DNA of 64,000 nt from Devosia epidermidihirudinis (GCF_000971295.1 NZ_LANJ01000045.1:62001-126000), one strand, 5' to 3'. Counted from the first letter of the stretch, positions 26,107-35,601 are shown. Numbers and translations are program-made. Notes: a model not told the origin generated them from the letters alone.

Positions 26107-26275
26107 AGGCTTCCTCCCTTATCTCTCCCGGCACCGTTCTACTGAGCCACCCTCCAGCCCGCAAGTCCCTGAAACTGCAACTTTAGCCACCCTGCGTTAA
26201 CTGCCGGGAGGGAGAGCGCTTCGGGGCCCAGAAATGCTCTGCTATTGTGAGGGTTCAACGGAGCGGGAGCCCGTC

Positions 26276-26887
26276 ATGACCGATACCGTAGCGTCAAGTT
26301 TAGCCGTAGAAGTCACCGCGCCAGGCAAACCAAGTTATCGGCCTGCCCGATATTCAGACCTCGATCTCGTTCGCAATCGCTTGGCCGAGGTCATTGCCGA
26401 GACGCCATACTACAGCGCGACCTTCAAAGCCTATGAGAGCGCCAGGCTGTCCAAGCAGTATCTTGCAGCCCTGATTGATGCAGACCCGCATCACGTCATG
26501 CTTTTCGAACGCGACAACAAAGTCGTCGGCTTCATGATCTCCGGCCCAGAGCTGGGCACGTTGTGGCTCTATTGGAGCTATCTTTTCCCGGAATACCGCC
26601 GTGCATCTGGCGTCGTGTGGGCAATGAAGACCTTCATAAATCACTGGGACAATGGACGGTTCCACAAGATTGCCACCTACACCAAGGAGGGCAACGACGC
26701 CGCCGCGGTGATCATGACGCGCACGGGCTACAAGCACATCGCAACGCTGGAGAACCACATCTTTGGCGAGGACTATCAGCTGTACGAACGACCACTGACC
26801 AAGGCAGTCGATGGCTATGACCACGGCACAAGTGGCGGGATCAAGAACAAGCTGCTGCGCCGCCTAAAGATGGCGTTTGCACGGTAG
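26276..26887 (+). CDS. GNAT family N-acetyltransferase
   Basis: A 203-residue protein with a GNAT fold at about residues 20-170. The central VVGFMISGPELGTLWLYWSY strand and the FPEYRRASGVVWAMKTFI region correspond to motif A, and the C-terminal end is basic. The substrate is unknown. The ATG at 26276 has GGGAG upstream; an earlier in-frame ATG at 26234 lacks one. It is divergent from acs with a 169-base gap. Confidence 0.75.
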   Translation: MTDTVASSLAVEVTAPGKPSYRPARYSDLDLVRNRLAEVIAETPYYSATFKAYESARLSKQYLAALIDADPHHVMLFERDNKVVGFMISGPELGTLWLYWSYLFPEYRRASGVVWAMKTFINHWDNGRFHKIATYTKEGNDAAAVIMTRTGYKHIATLENHIFGEDYQLYERPLTKAVDGYDHGTSGGIKNKLLRRLKMAFAR

Positions 26888-26919
26888 TGGTCCGAGGATG
26901 GGGTTAGAGGCGGCGCGGC

Positions 26920-28245
26920 TTATTCCGCAGCGACCGTCAGGGCCTTGCGATTGCGAAACCATTGCATGATCGACACGTCCAGCTTGGCCGTGCGCAGGGC
27001 GATGTACCAAAGACCCACCGACCACACGGTGATCGCTATGATGGCCGACAGCGCCGCGCCCATGAGCCCGAACCAGGGCACCAAAAGCCAGTTGCCCACT
27101 GCCAGCGAGACGATACCGAACGCCACAGACGGCAGGCTGGCGTAAGGCCGATCGTGGATGGATAGCACCAGCGAGGCTGGGCCCATAACTGAGCGGATCA
27201 CCAGAGCCAGCGACAGCACTGCCAGAGGCGCCGCGCCAGCCGCGAAAGCCGGGCCGAACACCATAAGCGCGAATGGCGCGCCGATCAGAACCAGCACGAA
27301 CAGCACAATGGACAACGCGCTCGCTACCATATTGGCGTCACCGACCTTGCGATTGAACGCAGCGCGATCGTCATTGGCTTCGCTCTCAAACATGTCGGGC
27401 ATGGTGACCGCATAAACCGCATAAATGCCAAACGACATCAGCGAGAAGATGCGCGTCGCCACACCAAAAATCGCGAGCTCTTCCCGACTGAGGCTTTGGC
27501 TGAGCAGCAGAAGATCGATGTCGAAGAAGAAGTCGGTGGCCAGTGCGATCAGCACCCATGGCACCGCAAAGCGCCACCAGCGCCGCCGCTCACTCGGACG
27601 GGCCGGCGCCGTATCAGGGATCTCGCGCATGGCGACGATAACAATGCCAAACTGGATCATCGAGACGATGCAGCTGCCGATGGCGATGTACCACAGCATG
27701 GTGGCAAAGCCCTCGGCAGGCTCGGAAAAGCTCGCCGTGATACCAAAGGCCAAAAGGACAATCAGCGGACGAAACACTGCGTCGGCGAAGAACCCTGCGA
27801 ACGGGCGCTTGAAACCCACCAGCAGCGCGCCGCTGACATAGACAAGCGCCGCGCCAAAGGCGAGCATCACGATGGGCAGGAAGTGTTGCGACAACGCGCT
27901 TTCGCCGTGCCCCAACAGCGCGATGACCGGCTTGCCGAGCAGCAACAAAAGCAGCAGCGCGATAATCACGTGACCATAGGCATGCGCAATGAACGACCAG
28001 AGTTGGCGGCGCTCACCGCGCGCACGGTATTCTGACGAGAAGTACGTACCAACCGTGTGAAAGCCCAATGGCATCACAACCGCGATCAGGTTCACGGTCG
28101 CGGTGACAATGAGGTACTCACCCAGCAGATGCGGTCCCCAGATGCGGGCGATCAACGCCTGCACCACAAAGATCAACCCCGCGCCGGCAAGCCGCGCGCC
28201 GAAAATGATGGTAGATTGCGAGGCGAGCCGTCTGGTGAGGCTCAT
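26920..28245 (-). CDS. Polysaccharide flippase (Wzx/MATE-like)
   Basis: A 441-residue integral membrane protein with about 12-14 hydrophobic segments and the MOP-superfamily N-terminus (RLASQSTIIFGARLAGAGL). It probably flips a lipid-linked glycan or related lipid across the inner membrane. The start overlaps the FemAB-like gene's stop as ATGA (28242-28245), so the two are translationally coupled. No glycosyltransferase or polymerase is next to it, which is unusual for a Wzx gene, so the cargo is unknown. Confidence 0.85.
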   Translation of the reverse strand: MSLTRRLASQSTIIFGARLAGAGLIFVVQALIARIWGPHLLGEYLIVTATVNLIAVVMPLGFHTVGTYFSSEYRARGERRQLWSFIAHAYGHVIIALLLLLLLGKPVIALLGHGESALSQHFLPIVMLAFGAALVYVSGALLVGFKRPFAGFFADAVFRPLIVLLAFGITASFSEPAEGFATMLWYIAIGSCIVSMIQFGIVIVAMREIPDTAPARPSERRRWWRFAVPWVLIALATDFFFDIDLLLLSQSLSREELAIFGVATRIFSLMSFGIYAVYAVTMPDMFESEANDDRAAFNRKVGDANMVASALSIVLFVLVLIGAPFALMVFGPAFAAGAAPLAVLSLALVIRSVMGPASLVLSIHDRPYASLPSVAFGIVSLAVGNWLLVPWFGLMGAALSAIIAITVWSVGLWYIALRTAKLDVSIMQWFRNRKALTVAAE

Positions 28246-29417
28246 TGCCCTGCCCTGTCTTTGGTTGGTGTCTGATTCGACTTCGTCTTCGGATTGCGCC
28301 AACCGTCGATGACCCGCTTGATCTTGTAACCCGCGTCACGCGCAGCAAAAGCTGCCGTGCCCACTAGGTAGGCCCGTCTGTGGCTGGCGTAGTTGGCGAC
28401 CGGCGGGACAGGACGAATAACGCCCGCGTTGCCGACCATGCCCTTTTTGAACTGATGCAGGCCCTGAAAGCCATCGGTGCCGCCCAGATCATACCAAGTG
28501 GCGCTGGTGTTATCGCGTAGCCAGCGAATGATGTTCCAATGCAGGAAGTAACCGGCGCGCAGGGGCAGCGCCTGATCATTGGTGGCGCCATAGAGATAAA
28601 CCGCGCGGTCGCCCGCCTTAAAGATCAACCCACCCCCAACGACCACACCCTCGTGCCGAACGAAAAACAGTTCAGGCTGCAGCGGGTCATCGAGCGCCAT
28701 CAGACTCGAAACGGTGTCATAGGCCGAGTGGTCGACAAACTGCTTGCGGTCCGTCATGGCCGTATAGAGTTCTTCAAACTCACCGAACCGTTCAGGCCCG
28801 GCATGTTCGAAGGTAAGCCCGGCCTTTTCGGACTTGGTCAAGTGATAGCGCCATTTCTGGTCGAAGCTGCGGCGCTGGGCAGCATCATCGAGACGCAGGT
28901 TGACGATGTAGCGATTGGGGAAGCCAAGCTCGCTGCCCCGCTTAAAGCCACGCGCAATCAGGCGCTGGTAGTCATGATTCTCGGGATCGATCGATGCTGC
29001 TGGCAACACTGACAGCATCTGCCCGCGCGCATCGGCATAATCGGCAACCAGGGCCTCGATCATGCCTGCATGGATGGACGCTGCATCAGGACGACGACTG
29101 TCCTTAAGCATCGGCCCCCATTTCGCCACGGCGATGTTGCCCAAACGGAGTGGCAAGGGCTGCACCATCATCAGGGAGCCGCCGACGACTTCACCATTGA
29201 GCAGAAACAGCATTGGCTCCTGGGTGACCCCGGGCCAGCGCGTAGACGCAAATACGTGGAGCTGCTCCTGGCAGACCTCATCGAAGTCGGCGATGACGCG
29301 GTCCCATTCGGCACCGCTGACGATTTTGGTGTCGAGGCGAAGGGCTGTCACGCCGCCGCGAGCGCCAGAAGGCACCTCCACTTCGGCATGGACCAGTCTA
29401 TCGGCTAACACGGACAT
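28242..29417 (-). CDS. FemAB/GNAT-like acyltransferase (CelD or FemABX type)
   Basis: A 391-residue soluble protein with two GNAT-like halves. The second contains KWRYHLTKSEKAGLTFEHAG and the FemAB-type AVYLYGATNDQALPLRAGYF-like core. DLGGTDGFQGLHQFKKGMVG is typical of FemABX and exopolysaccharide-locus acyltransferases. It may transfer an amino acid or acyl group to a lipid-linked intermediate. Coupling to a flippase by a 4-base overlap supports a role in building an exported glycolipid. The ATG at 29417 was chosen; a TTG at 29438 is possible. Confidence 0.78.
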   Translation of the reverse strand: MSVLADRLVHAEVEVPSGARGGVTALRLDTKIVSGAEWDRVIADFDEVCQEQLHVFASTRWPGVTQEPMLFLLNGEVVGGSLMMVQPLPLRLGNIAVAKWGPMLKDSRRPDAASIHAGMIEALVADYADARGQMLSVLPAASIDPENHDYQRLIARGFKRGSELGFPNRYIVNLRLDDAAQRRSFDQKWRYHLTKSEKAGLTFEHAGPERFGEFEELYTAMTDRKQFVDHSAYDTVSSLMALDDPLQPELFFVRHEGVVVGGGLIFKAGDRAVYLYGATNDQALPLRAGYFLHWNIIRWLRDNTSATWYDLGGTDGFQGLHQFKKGMVGNAGVIRPVPPVANYASHRRAYLVGTAAFAARDAGYKIKRVIDGWRNPKTKSNQTPTKDRAGQ

Positions 29418-29529
29418 CAAAAGAGGCTTTCCGCTCAAAACTATCGAGCGGAAAGCTATCGTGGCAAGATGAGTAATTCCCTAGCTGGGCGAAACAAATG
29501 CCGCAAAACTGGGACTTGGTTACCAAAGA

Positions 29530-30225
29530 CTAATGCGTGGGGACCACATGGCCGGAATAGACGAAGGGAATGGTTGGCAGGGTGTAGCCCAGCAACTGAT
29601 CGGCACCTTCGTAGACCATCTTGGCAGCCACGTAGAGGATGATGGCCAGACCAACCCAAGCGATCCAGCGGTGCTTGGTAAGGAGGCCCGCGATAAATGT
29701 CGCCGCCACGCCCATCATCACGACCGAGAGACCAAGGCCAAAAATCAGCGCTTCAAGGTGGTGCTGCGCAGCGCCAGCAACAGCCAGAACGTTATCAAGT
29801 GACATCGAAACGTCAGCAATGATGATCTGGATAACAGCCTGACGCAGCGTCTTCTTGGGCGCACGGCCGGCAACTGTGCCATCGGCGTTGAGATCGGCGT
29901 TCTCGAGCGCTTCCTGAGCCTCGGCTTCGTGATCATGCGGCTCGCTGAGCTCGCGATACATCTTCCAGCACACATAAAGCAGCAGAATGCCGCCGGCGAT
30001 CAGGAGCCCCCCGCCAAGCGAGAGCAGCTGCGTGGTGATCAGCGCGAAGCAGATGCGCATGATGGTAGCGGCAATAATACCGATCAGGATGGCCTTCTTG
30101 CGCACGTCCGACGGCAAGCCGGCCGCAGCCAGCCCGATCACGACGGCGTTGTCGCCCGCCAAAACCAGGTCGATCATAATGACCTGTAGGAGCGAGCTGA
30201 AAAAACTCGGATCGAAGCCGAACAT
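29530..30225 (-). CDS. TerC family membrane protein
   Basis: A 231-residue protein with about seven membrane segments. The TerC signature acidic residues are in IMIDLVLAGDNAVVIGLAA and IIIADVSMSLDNVLAVAGA. Members export manganese or other metals, or help metalate exported enzymes. A charged cytoplasmic loop (EPHDHEAEAQEALENADLN) separates the two halves. The frame runs 63 codons upstream, but the ATG at 30225 has AAGGA nine bases before it and begins the family similarity. Confidence 0.9.
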   Translation of the reverse strand: MFGFDPSFFSSLLQVIMIDLVLAGDNAVVIGLAAAGLPSDVRKKAILIGIIAATIMRICFALITTQLLSLGGGLLIAGGILLLYVCWKMYRELSEPHDHEAEAQEALENADLNADGTVAGRAPKKTLRQAVIQIIIADVSMSLDNVLAVAGAAQHHLEALIFGLGLSVVMMGVAATFIAGLLTKHRWIAWVGLAIILYVAAKMVYEGADQLLGYTLPTIPFVYSGHVVPTH

Positions 30226-30548
30226 GCGGAGAGTCCTTGTGAGATGTCGGAGGCACAGACGTTCGGCTATATCCCTCTGCCCCGACAGTGGGAAGCACAA
30301 CCGGACACAGAACGACGAAAGTCTCAGGATTTCTGGTGGTTTGCGGGCAATCTGACAGGTTGGTGACAGACTACGAGTTGCCGTCTGAACGATGGCTGCG
30401 GCTTTGCGCGGCAAGCGTCTCCGTCAATACGAGAAACGGCCAAGAATAAAGTAAATTCACGAAACTATCTTGAGGATGACAGCACGCCTACTAAACTACT
30501 AGTCACTCCTCACGACGCCGAGAAGCAAATCGAAACTGGGCGCAAACA
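30226..30548. other. 323-base gap upstream of terC with one strong hairpin
   Basis: No gene is seen. On the minus strand, about 20 bases before the terC start, GTCGG (paired with CCGAC) and GGCA (paired with TGCC) enclose a 41-base hairpin (30246-30286). TerC genes often have a manganese (yybP-ykoY) riboswitch, but I could not find that motif's conserved cores. From about 30361 onward the sequence becomes visibly AT-richer. Confidence 0.4.
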
Positions 30549-31238
30549 TTGTCTCGAGAGATCAACTATTCGAAGCAGACGTTTGACAACCCTAACCCCA
30601 TCGCGCGTTTCGCTCACCGATCAAGATACAAAAAGTCGTTGGACTTAGCTGCGCTCTACACACCAGAAAATGGCGCCCTTCTGGATTTTGGGGCCGGACA
30701 GGGCGACTTTCTACACCGCTTAAGCTTGCGGCGCCCGGACCTTCGACTGACCGCTTTTGAGCCAATCATGAAGCTCGCCTATCCGAACATCGAATCACGG
30801 GCAGCCATGTCTGCATTCCCAAGCCAAAGCATGGACGTGATCTGCGCCTACGAAGTGATGGAGCATCTGTCCGAAGGACACACGCAGAGCTTCATCGATG
30901 AGGCAAGGAGAGTATGCAAACCAGGTGGGCACATCATCGTGTCCGTCCCCGTCATGCAAGGTTTGGCCCTGCCAATCAAAGAGGCAAGCCGCTCCATTCT
31001 TTTTCGACGGAGGAGCGACTATTCCTTCAAGGAACTAGCGATTGGCCTTTTTGGAGGAAACGTGGTGCGGGCAGAGAACATTCTGACTTCACACAAAGGC
31101 TTTGACCATCGGCAGTTGCGCCGCACACTTGAGCGACACTTCCAGCTTCTCAGTATGACAAAAAGCCCTATCCCGTTCCTGCCGTGGTGGCTGAGCTCTC
31201 AGGTCTTTTTGATCTTCTCTCAACAGTCCGGAAAATAG
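30549..31238 (+). CDS. Class I SAM-dependent methyltransferase, atypical composition
   Basis: A 229-residue methyltransferase with motif I LLDFGAGQGDFLHRL, the acidic motif II in LTAFEP and the helix YEVMEHLSE, followed by RVCKPGGHIIVSVPV. This resembles enzymes of glycan or lipid modification clusters. The start is a TTG at 30549; no in-frame ATG exists upstream and the ribosome site is weak. The gene and its flanks are AT-richer than the rest of the window. It ends 180 bases from the 3' end of tRNA-Lys, so acquisition by transfer is plausible. Confidence 0.78.
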   Translation: MSREINYSKQTFDNPNPIARFAHRSRYKKSLDLAALYTPENGALLDFGAGQGDFLHRLSLRRPDLRLTAFEPIMKLAYPNIESRAAMSAFPSQSMDVICAYEVMEHLSEGHTQSFIDEARRVCKPGGHIIVSVPVMQGLALPIKEASRSILFRRRSDYSFKELAIGLFGGNVVRAENILTSHKGFDHRQLRRTLERHFQLLSMTKSPIPFLPWWLSSQVFLIFSQQSGK

Positions 31239-31418
31239 CTGCTCGCGCTCCGCGCGAGTGCGAGATCAGGCGAGGCCTCTACGCCTACCTTGAGCAATCA
31301 TTCAGCAGCCGCAGGGCGAACCATGAAAGACCAAGTCTGCGATGGTAGCTAAATAGGGTAAAGTGGAACATGGAGCCCAAAAAGGACGACCGCATAACAG
31401 CCACATCCTAGAAGGCTT

Positions 31419-31494
31419 TGGTGGGCGAGCACGGATTCGAACCGTGGACCCGACGATTAAGAGTCGTCTGCTCTACCAGCTGAGCTACTCGCCC
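31419..31494 (-). tRNA. tRNA-Lys (anticodon CTT)
   Basis: The 76-base cloverleaf reads on the minus strand from GGGCGAG at 31494 to an encoded CCA at 31419. The D arm (TAGCTCAGCTGG), anticodon loop CTCTTAA giving anticodon CTT, and T arm with GGTTCGAATCC are all intact, and the acceptor stem GGGCGAG/CTCGCCC is perfect. Confidence 0.97.
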
Positions 31495-31834
31495 GTTGCC
31501 GGGGCTTCCAAAGTAGGCGCTGTCTAGCAAAGGGATTCTCGGCTGTCTAGCGCCAGATGACACTTTCCTCACATTGCGGCTTTGAAAGAATGTCGCAGGG
31601 CGAAAAAGTCCCCAAAATCCGGGGCTTAGCGCGAATGAAGATTTTTTCGCCTCCCCCTGTGAATTGTCGTGCGTCAACCAATCAGCAAAAAGCACGACGC
31701 CGCTGGCGCTGAAAAACAGCACCCGCGGCGGCTCGTGATTTAGGAAGATGCGGCAAGGCCGCAGACTGACAGGATCCATCCTGACAGCCGATCAACAGAG
31801 CGCCCGAAATGCTCGGACGCCTGAACGAGAAAGA
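31495..31834. other. 340-base gap upstream of tRNA-Lys, no gene
   Basis: It must contain the tRNA promoter on the minus strand. A 123-codon minus frame crosses this region and the tRNA itself and is rejected. I see no repeat family member here. Confidence 0.4.
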
Positions 31835-32047
31835 CTATTCGAAGCGCGCCTGAGCCTGCCGGGCGCGAAACGCCGCCAGATCCAGTACGTTTTCTGGCAT
31901 AGACGCTGTCTCTTTTTGCAGATCATCCATCAGGCCAATGGTGCGTTCGATGATGTTGCGCAACTGACGTGAGCGGCTATCCGGCCCCTGCAGAATTGTG
32001 GCGGCGCGCTGAAGGTGATCTCGGGCGAGAACATAGGTTGGCGGCAT
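31835..32047 (-). CDS. Small helical hypothetical protein (70 residues)
   Basis: The protein is mostly charged, helix-forming sequence (RNIIERTIGLMDDLQKETA, then VLDLAAFRARQAQARFE). It has no cysteines, signal or membrane segment. The frame is open for 25 more codons, but the ATG at 32047 has TAGGAG about eight bases upstream, a convincing ribosome site. I do not recognise the family. It stands alone between tRNA-Lys and the divergent aminotransferase. Confidence 0.6.
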   Translation of the reverse strand: MPPTYVLARDHLQRAATILQGPDSRSRQLRNIIERTIGLMDDLQKETASMPENVLDLAAFRARQAQARFE

Positions 32048-32319
32048 GCGCGAAGCTCCTAGGAGAGAATCAAATCTGGGGGCGCCGTGAGGTTCGGCAC
32101 AGCGGTGAAGGTGCCTTTCCATGCCTTCTGAAACCCTGCCGGAATGCGTCGCATTTGTTTAAAATGCCATCTATCTCGGAGCGGTCCGCACACGCCCGGT
32201 TTCAGGGGCAGAGCGGACCATCGCGGCAAATTGTGCCTGTGCAAAACCGGCCTCGCCTGTGCTGGCCTCGCCCACGCGTTAGCCGCTAGGGTGAAATCCC
32301 GCACGTCGAGTCGTTAACA

Positions 32320-33426
32320 ATGCCCCGTCCCAGCCTGTCGCCCATCACCGCCGCCTTGCCTGAAACAGTGCCTTTCGTCGGCCCTGAGGCGATAGCCCGA
32401 CGCAGCGGAGTAGAGCTGGTGGCGCGTATAGGTGCCAATGAGAGCCCATTTGGCCCCGCCCCCTCTGTCGTGGCGGCAATGGCCGCAGCGGCGCAGGAAA
32501 GTTGGCACTACGGCGACCCCGAGAATCACGATCTGCGCGAGGCCATCGCCAACCATCTCGGAATCGATGCGGCCAATGTGATGCCGGGCGAAGGCGTGGA
32601 TGCGATTCTGGGGATGGCGGTGCGCCTGTTCGCGGCACCCGGCTCAACTGTGGTGACCTCGCTGGGCGGCTACCCCACGTTCAACTATCACATCGCCGGC
32701 TACGGCGCGGCCATGCACACCGTGCCCTATATCGACGATCGCGAAGACATCGACGCGCTGGCGCGGGCGGCGCACGAAACGCAGGCGGCGATGGTCTACC
32801 TCGCCAATCCGGATAACCCGATGGGCAGTTGGTGGGATTCGGCATCCATAGAGCGCTTCATCGCTTCGGTGCCAGAAACCACCATGATCATCCTGGATGA
32901 GGCCTATGGCGAATTCGCGCCACAAGGCACCCTGCCCGCCTTTGACGCCCAGCAGGCGAACCTGCTCCGCATGCGCACCTTCTCCAAGGCCTACGGGCTT
33001 GCTGGTGCCCGCGTGGGCTATGTGTTGGGCGAAGCGGCGAACATTTCGGCCTTCAACCGCATTCGCAACCACTTCGGTATCTCCAATTTGGCGCAAGCCG
33101 CAGCCATCGCCGCCCTCGCCGATAGCGAGCACCTGCAAGGCTCACTGGCGGCCGTTCGGCGCGCTATCGACGCCATTGGCACCATCGCCCGCAAACATGG
33201 CCTGGTGGCGCTGGAAACGGCCACAAACTTCGTCGCCATCGACTGCGGCCGTGACGGCGCCTACGCACAGGCAATTCTGGATGGGCTGGCACAACGCGGC
33301 ATCTTCGTGCGCAAGCCTGCCGTGGACGGATTGAGCCGCTGCATTCGCGTGAGCGCCGGCACTGATGCCGATCTGGCAGCGTTCGATAAAGCGCTTGGTG
33401 AAGTGCTGGCTGGACTTCGCGGGTAG
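32320..33426 (+). CDS. PLP-dependent aminotransferase, HisC-like
   Basis: A 368-residue fold-type I aminotransferase. ANESPFGPAP is the N-terminal substrate loop, NPDNPMGSWW and ILDEAYGEF bind PLP, and the Schiff-base Lys is in MRTFSKAYGLAGARVGY. The pattern fits histidinol-phosphate aminotransferase relatives. However, no his genes are near and many alphaproteobacteria have a second HisC-like enzyme for aromatic amino acids, so the substrate is uncertain. The start is the ATG at 32320; the ribosome site is weak. Confidence 0.85.
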   Translation: MPRPSLSPITAALPETVPFVGPEAIARRSGVELVARIGANESPFGPAPSVVAAMAAAAQESWHYGDPENHDLREAIANHLGIDAANVMPGEGVDAILGMAVRLFAAPGSTVVTSLGGYPTFNYHIAGYGAAMHTVPYIDDREDIDALARAAHETQAAMVYLANPDNPMGSWWDSASIERFIASVPETTMIILDEAYGEFAPQGTLPAFDAQQANLLRMRTFSKAYGLAGARVGYVLGEAANISAFNRIRNHFGISNLAQAAAIAALADSEHLQGSLAAVRRAIDAIGTIARKHGLVALETATNFVAIDCGRDGAYAQAILDGLAQRGIFVRKPAVDGLSRCIRVSAGTDADLAAFDKALGEVLAGLRG

Positions 33427-33876
33427 CTAAATCTGCTTGGTCATCTGCACCGCATTGACTGAGATATTGACCAGCTCGATCGGATCCCAGGAATGTTCGG
33501 TCCAGCCTGTATTGCGATAGAACCCCACAGCCGTGTCCGCGGCGTTGACGTAGAGCGTGGTCGCACCAAGTGCCCGGGCGCGCTCTTCGACCAACCGCTC
33601 CATCGCGCGGCCATGTCCTTTTCCCTGCTCGGCAGCCGTAATAGCGACAAGTCGAAAGATCGCCGTGCCGTCGCTACGGACGTCGAGGCGCGTTGTGCCA
33701 ATCGGAACGCCATCGAGTTTGAGAAGATAGGGGTGGGCGAAGGACGCGTGATCGTCGGGATGGTTCTCGTTGTAGATCCCGAATCGCCCCTTGGCCTCAA
33801 ACAGCTCCTGCCGACGAATATCGTGAAAGGCCCGCCAATCGGCCGGGTCTTTCACCGCGATCAGATCATATCGCAT
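33427..33876 (-). CDS. GNAT family N-acetyltransferase
   Basis: A 149-residue GNAT enzyme. The acetyl-CoA loop is RLVAITAAEQGKGHGRAMERLVEE (consensus Q/RxxGxG/A), followed by the C-terminal NAADTAVGFYRNTGWTEH motif. The substrate is unknown. GGAGGAGA precedes the ATG at 33876. It converges on the aminotransferase (stop codons two bases apart in effect) and lies downstream of leuA. Confidence 0.82.
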   Translation of the reverse strand: MRYDLIAVKDPADWRAFHDIRRQELFEAKGRFGIYNENHPDDHASFAHPYLLKLDGVPIGTTRLDVRSDGTAIFRLVAITAAEQGKGHGRAMERLVEERARALGATTLYVNAADTAVGFYRNTGWTEHSWDPIELVNISVNAVQMTKQI

Positions 33877-33925
33877 ATTCTCCTCCCTGCCCCGGCCGCG
33901 CTGGGTCGGGGCACGGGGACATATG

Positions 33926-35479
33926 TTAGCCCGCCATTGCGCCTTGAGCAGCAGCGCCGCGTTCGATCAGCAGGCGGTTATAGGCATTGAGATAGGCACG
34001 AGCCGAAGCGACAAGGGTATCGGGCTCTGCGGCGTTGCCGGAGACGATACGGCCGTTCAGTTCCAGGCGCACATGGGCCGAAGCCTGCGCGTCGGTGCCG
34101 CCGGTGACGCCATCAACAGCATAGAGCACCAGATGTGGCTGCTGGCCAACGGCCTGCTTGATGGCGTTGAAAATGGCGTCGACTGAACCGGTCCCCTCAT
34201 AGGACACGGAGCTTTCCTCGCCATCGATGGACAAGGTCATGTTGGCCTTGTGCACACCGCCGGTCTTGGAGACGACTTCCATATCGACCAGCTTGATGCG
34301 ATCGCCGACCGAGCCGACTTCATCATCGACCAGCGCGACAATGTCGGCGTCATAAACATGCTTTTTGCGGTCAGCCAGATCCTTGAAGCGCACGAAGGCT
34401 TCCTGGAAGGCATTGTCGCCCAGCTCGTAGCCGAGTTCCTTCAACTTGTCCTTGAAGGCCGCGCGGCCGGAATGCTTGCCCATCACCAAGGTGGTTTCCT
34501 TGATGCCGACGCTGGCGGGCGTCATGATCTCATAGGTCTCGGCATTCTTGAGCATGCCATCCTGATGGATGCCGCTCTCATGCGCAAAAGCGTTCTTGCC
34601 GACGATAGCCTTGTTGTACTGCACCGGGAAATTGGCCGCCGCCGAGACGATCTTGCTAGCACGCGCCAGATGAGTGGTCTCGATTTCGGTGTGGTAGGGC
34701 AAGATGTCGGCGCGGGTGCGCAGCGCCATCACGACCTCTTCGAGTGCCGCATTGCCTGCGCGTTCGCCCAAACCATTGATGGTGCATTCCACCTGACGCG
34801 CGCCACCGCGCACAGCAGCCAGCGAGTTGGCGACAGCCAAACCCAGATCGTTATGGCAATGAGCCGAAAAGATCGCCTTATCCGCACCGGGCACCGAGGT
34901 GATGATGGTGCGGAACATCGCTTCATGCTCGTCGGGAACGGCATAGCCGACCGTGTCAGGCAGGTTGATGGTGGTGGCGCCGGCCTTGATGGCGGTCTCG
35001 ACGCAGCGCTTGAGGAATTCCAGCGGTGTGCGGGTCGCGTCCATGGCCGACCACTCGACATCGTCGATCAGGTTGCGGGCCTGGGCCACGGTGCGCGCGA
35101 TGATCTCGATGACCTCGTCCTCGGTCTTCTTCATCTGGTGGGCCAGATGGATCGGCGAGGTGGAAACGAAGGTGTGAATACGGCCCTTCTTGGCGTGGCG
35201 CACGGCCTCTGCTGCACGATCGATATCAGCAGTGATGGCGCGGGCGAGGCCGGTGACGGTCGCACGCTTGACCTGCTTGGCGACGGCAACAACGGCTTCA
35301 AAGTCACCGTTGGAAGCGATGGGGAAACCGGCTTCGATGATGTCGACGCCCATTTCGTCCAGCGCTTCGGCAACCTGCAGCTTTTCTTCGAGCGTCATGG
35401 TCGCGCCGGGCGATTGCTCGCCGTCGCGCAGCGTGGTGTCGAAGATGAAAACGCGGTCTTTGTTGGATTCGGCAGACAT
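33926..35479 (-). CDS. leuA: 2-isopropylmalate synthase
   Basis: A 517-residue first enzyme of leucine synthesis, condensing acetyl-CoA with 2-oxoisovalerate. The HMGL-type catalytic motif is FDTTLRDGEQSPGATM, with metal-binding SAHCHNDLGLAVAN and NGLGERAGNAALEEVVMAL. The C-terminal domain (from about residue 390) is the leucine-binding regulatory domain. AGGA lies eight bases before the ATG at 35479. A leucine-rich leader peptide and mutually exclusive hairpins precede it, indicating attenuation by leucyl-tRNA supply on top of feedback inhibition. Confidence 0.96.
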   Translation of the reverse strand: MSAESNKDRVFIFDTTLRDGEQSPGATMTLEEKLQVAEALDEMGVDIIEAGFPIASNGDFEAVVAVAKQVKRATVTGLARAITADIDRAAEAVRHAKKGRIHTFVSTSPIHLAHQMKKTEDEVIEIIARTVAQARNLIDDVEWSAMDATRTPLEFLKRCVETAIKAGATTINLPDTVGYAVPDEHEAMFRTIITSVPGADKAIFSAHCHNDLGLAVANSLAAVRGGARQVECTINGLGERAGNAALEEVVMALRTRADILPYHTEIETTHLARASKIVSAAANFPVQYNKAIVGKNAFAHESGIHQDGMLKNAETYEIMTPASVGIKETTLVMGKHSGRAAFKDKLKELGYELGDNAFQEAFVRFKDLADRKKHVYDADIVALVDDEVGSVGDRIKLVDMEVVSKTGGVHKANMTLSIDGEESSVSYEGTGSVDAIFNAIKQAVGQQPHLVLYAVDGVTGGTDAQASAHVRLELNGRIVSGNAAEPDTLVASARAYLNAYNRLLIERGAAAQGAMAG

Positions 35480-35499
35480 TGAATATTTCCTATCGGATC

Positions 35500-35601
35500 G
35501 GCCCAGAGCTTACAGCTCTGCAGGCCGGACATTTACTGTTCGGCTTATGGCGATATCCCCTGACGACCCGTCCGCTCGTGCGAACTGCCGGTGATCAGGG
35601 G
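35500..35601 (-). promoter_or_regulatory. leuA attenuator region
   Basis: Three hairpins can form on the transcript. CCCCTGA/TCAGGGG (35595-35601 with 35557-35563) includes the leader stop codon. GCCGAAC/GTCCGGC forms from 35524-35544. GGCC plus CAGAGCT pairs with AGCTCTG plus GGCC (35500-35526), ending about 20 bases before leuA. The last two share the GGCC segment, so they exclude each other. The final hairpin has no T tract, so control could be by Rho or at translation rather than by intrinsic termination. Confidence 0.6.

Noticed and set aside
30246..30286. A manganese (yybP-ykoY) riboswitch before terC
   Set aside because: Gene context suggested it and a hairpin is present, but the conserved aptamer cores of that class were not found.
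31408..31779. A 123-codon minus frame across the tRNA-Lys gene
   Set aside because: Its C-terminal part is the tRNA read as protein (the well-known VAQLVEQ-type spurious frame); it has no ribosome site.
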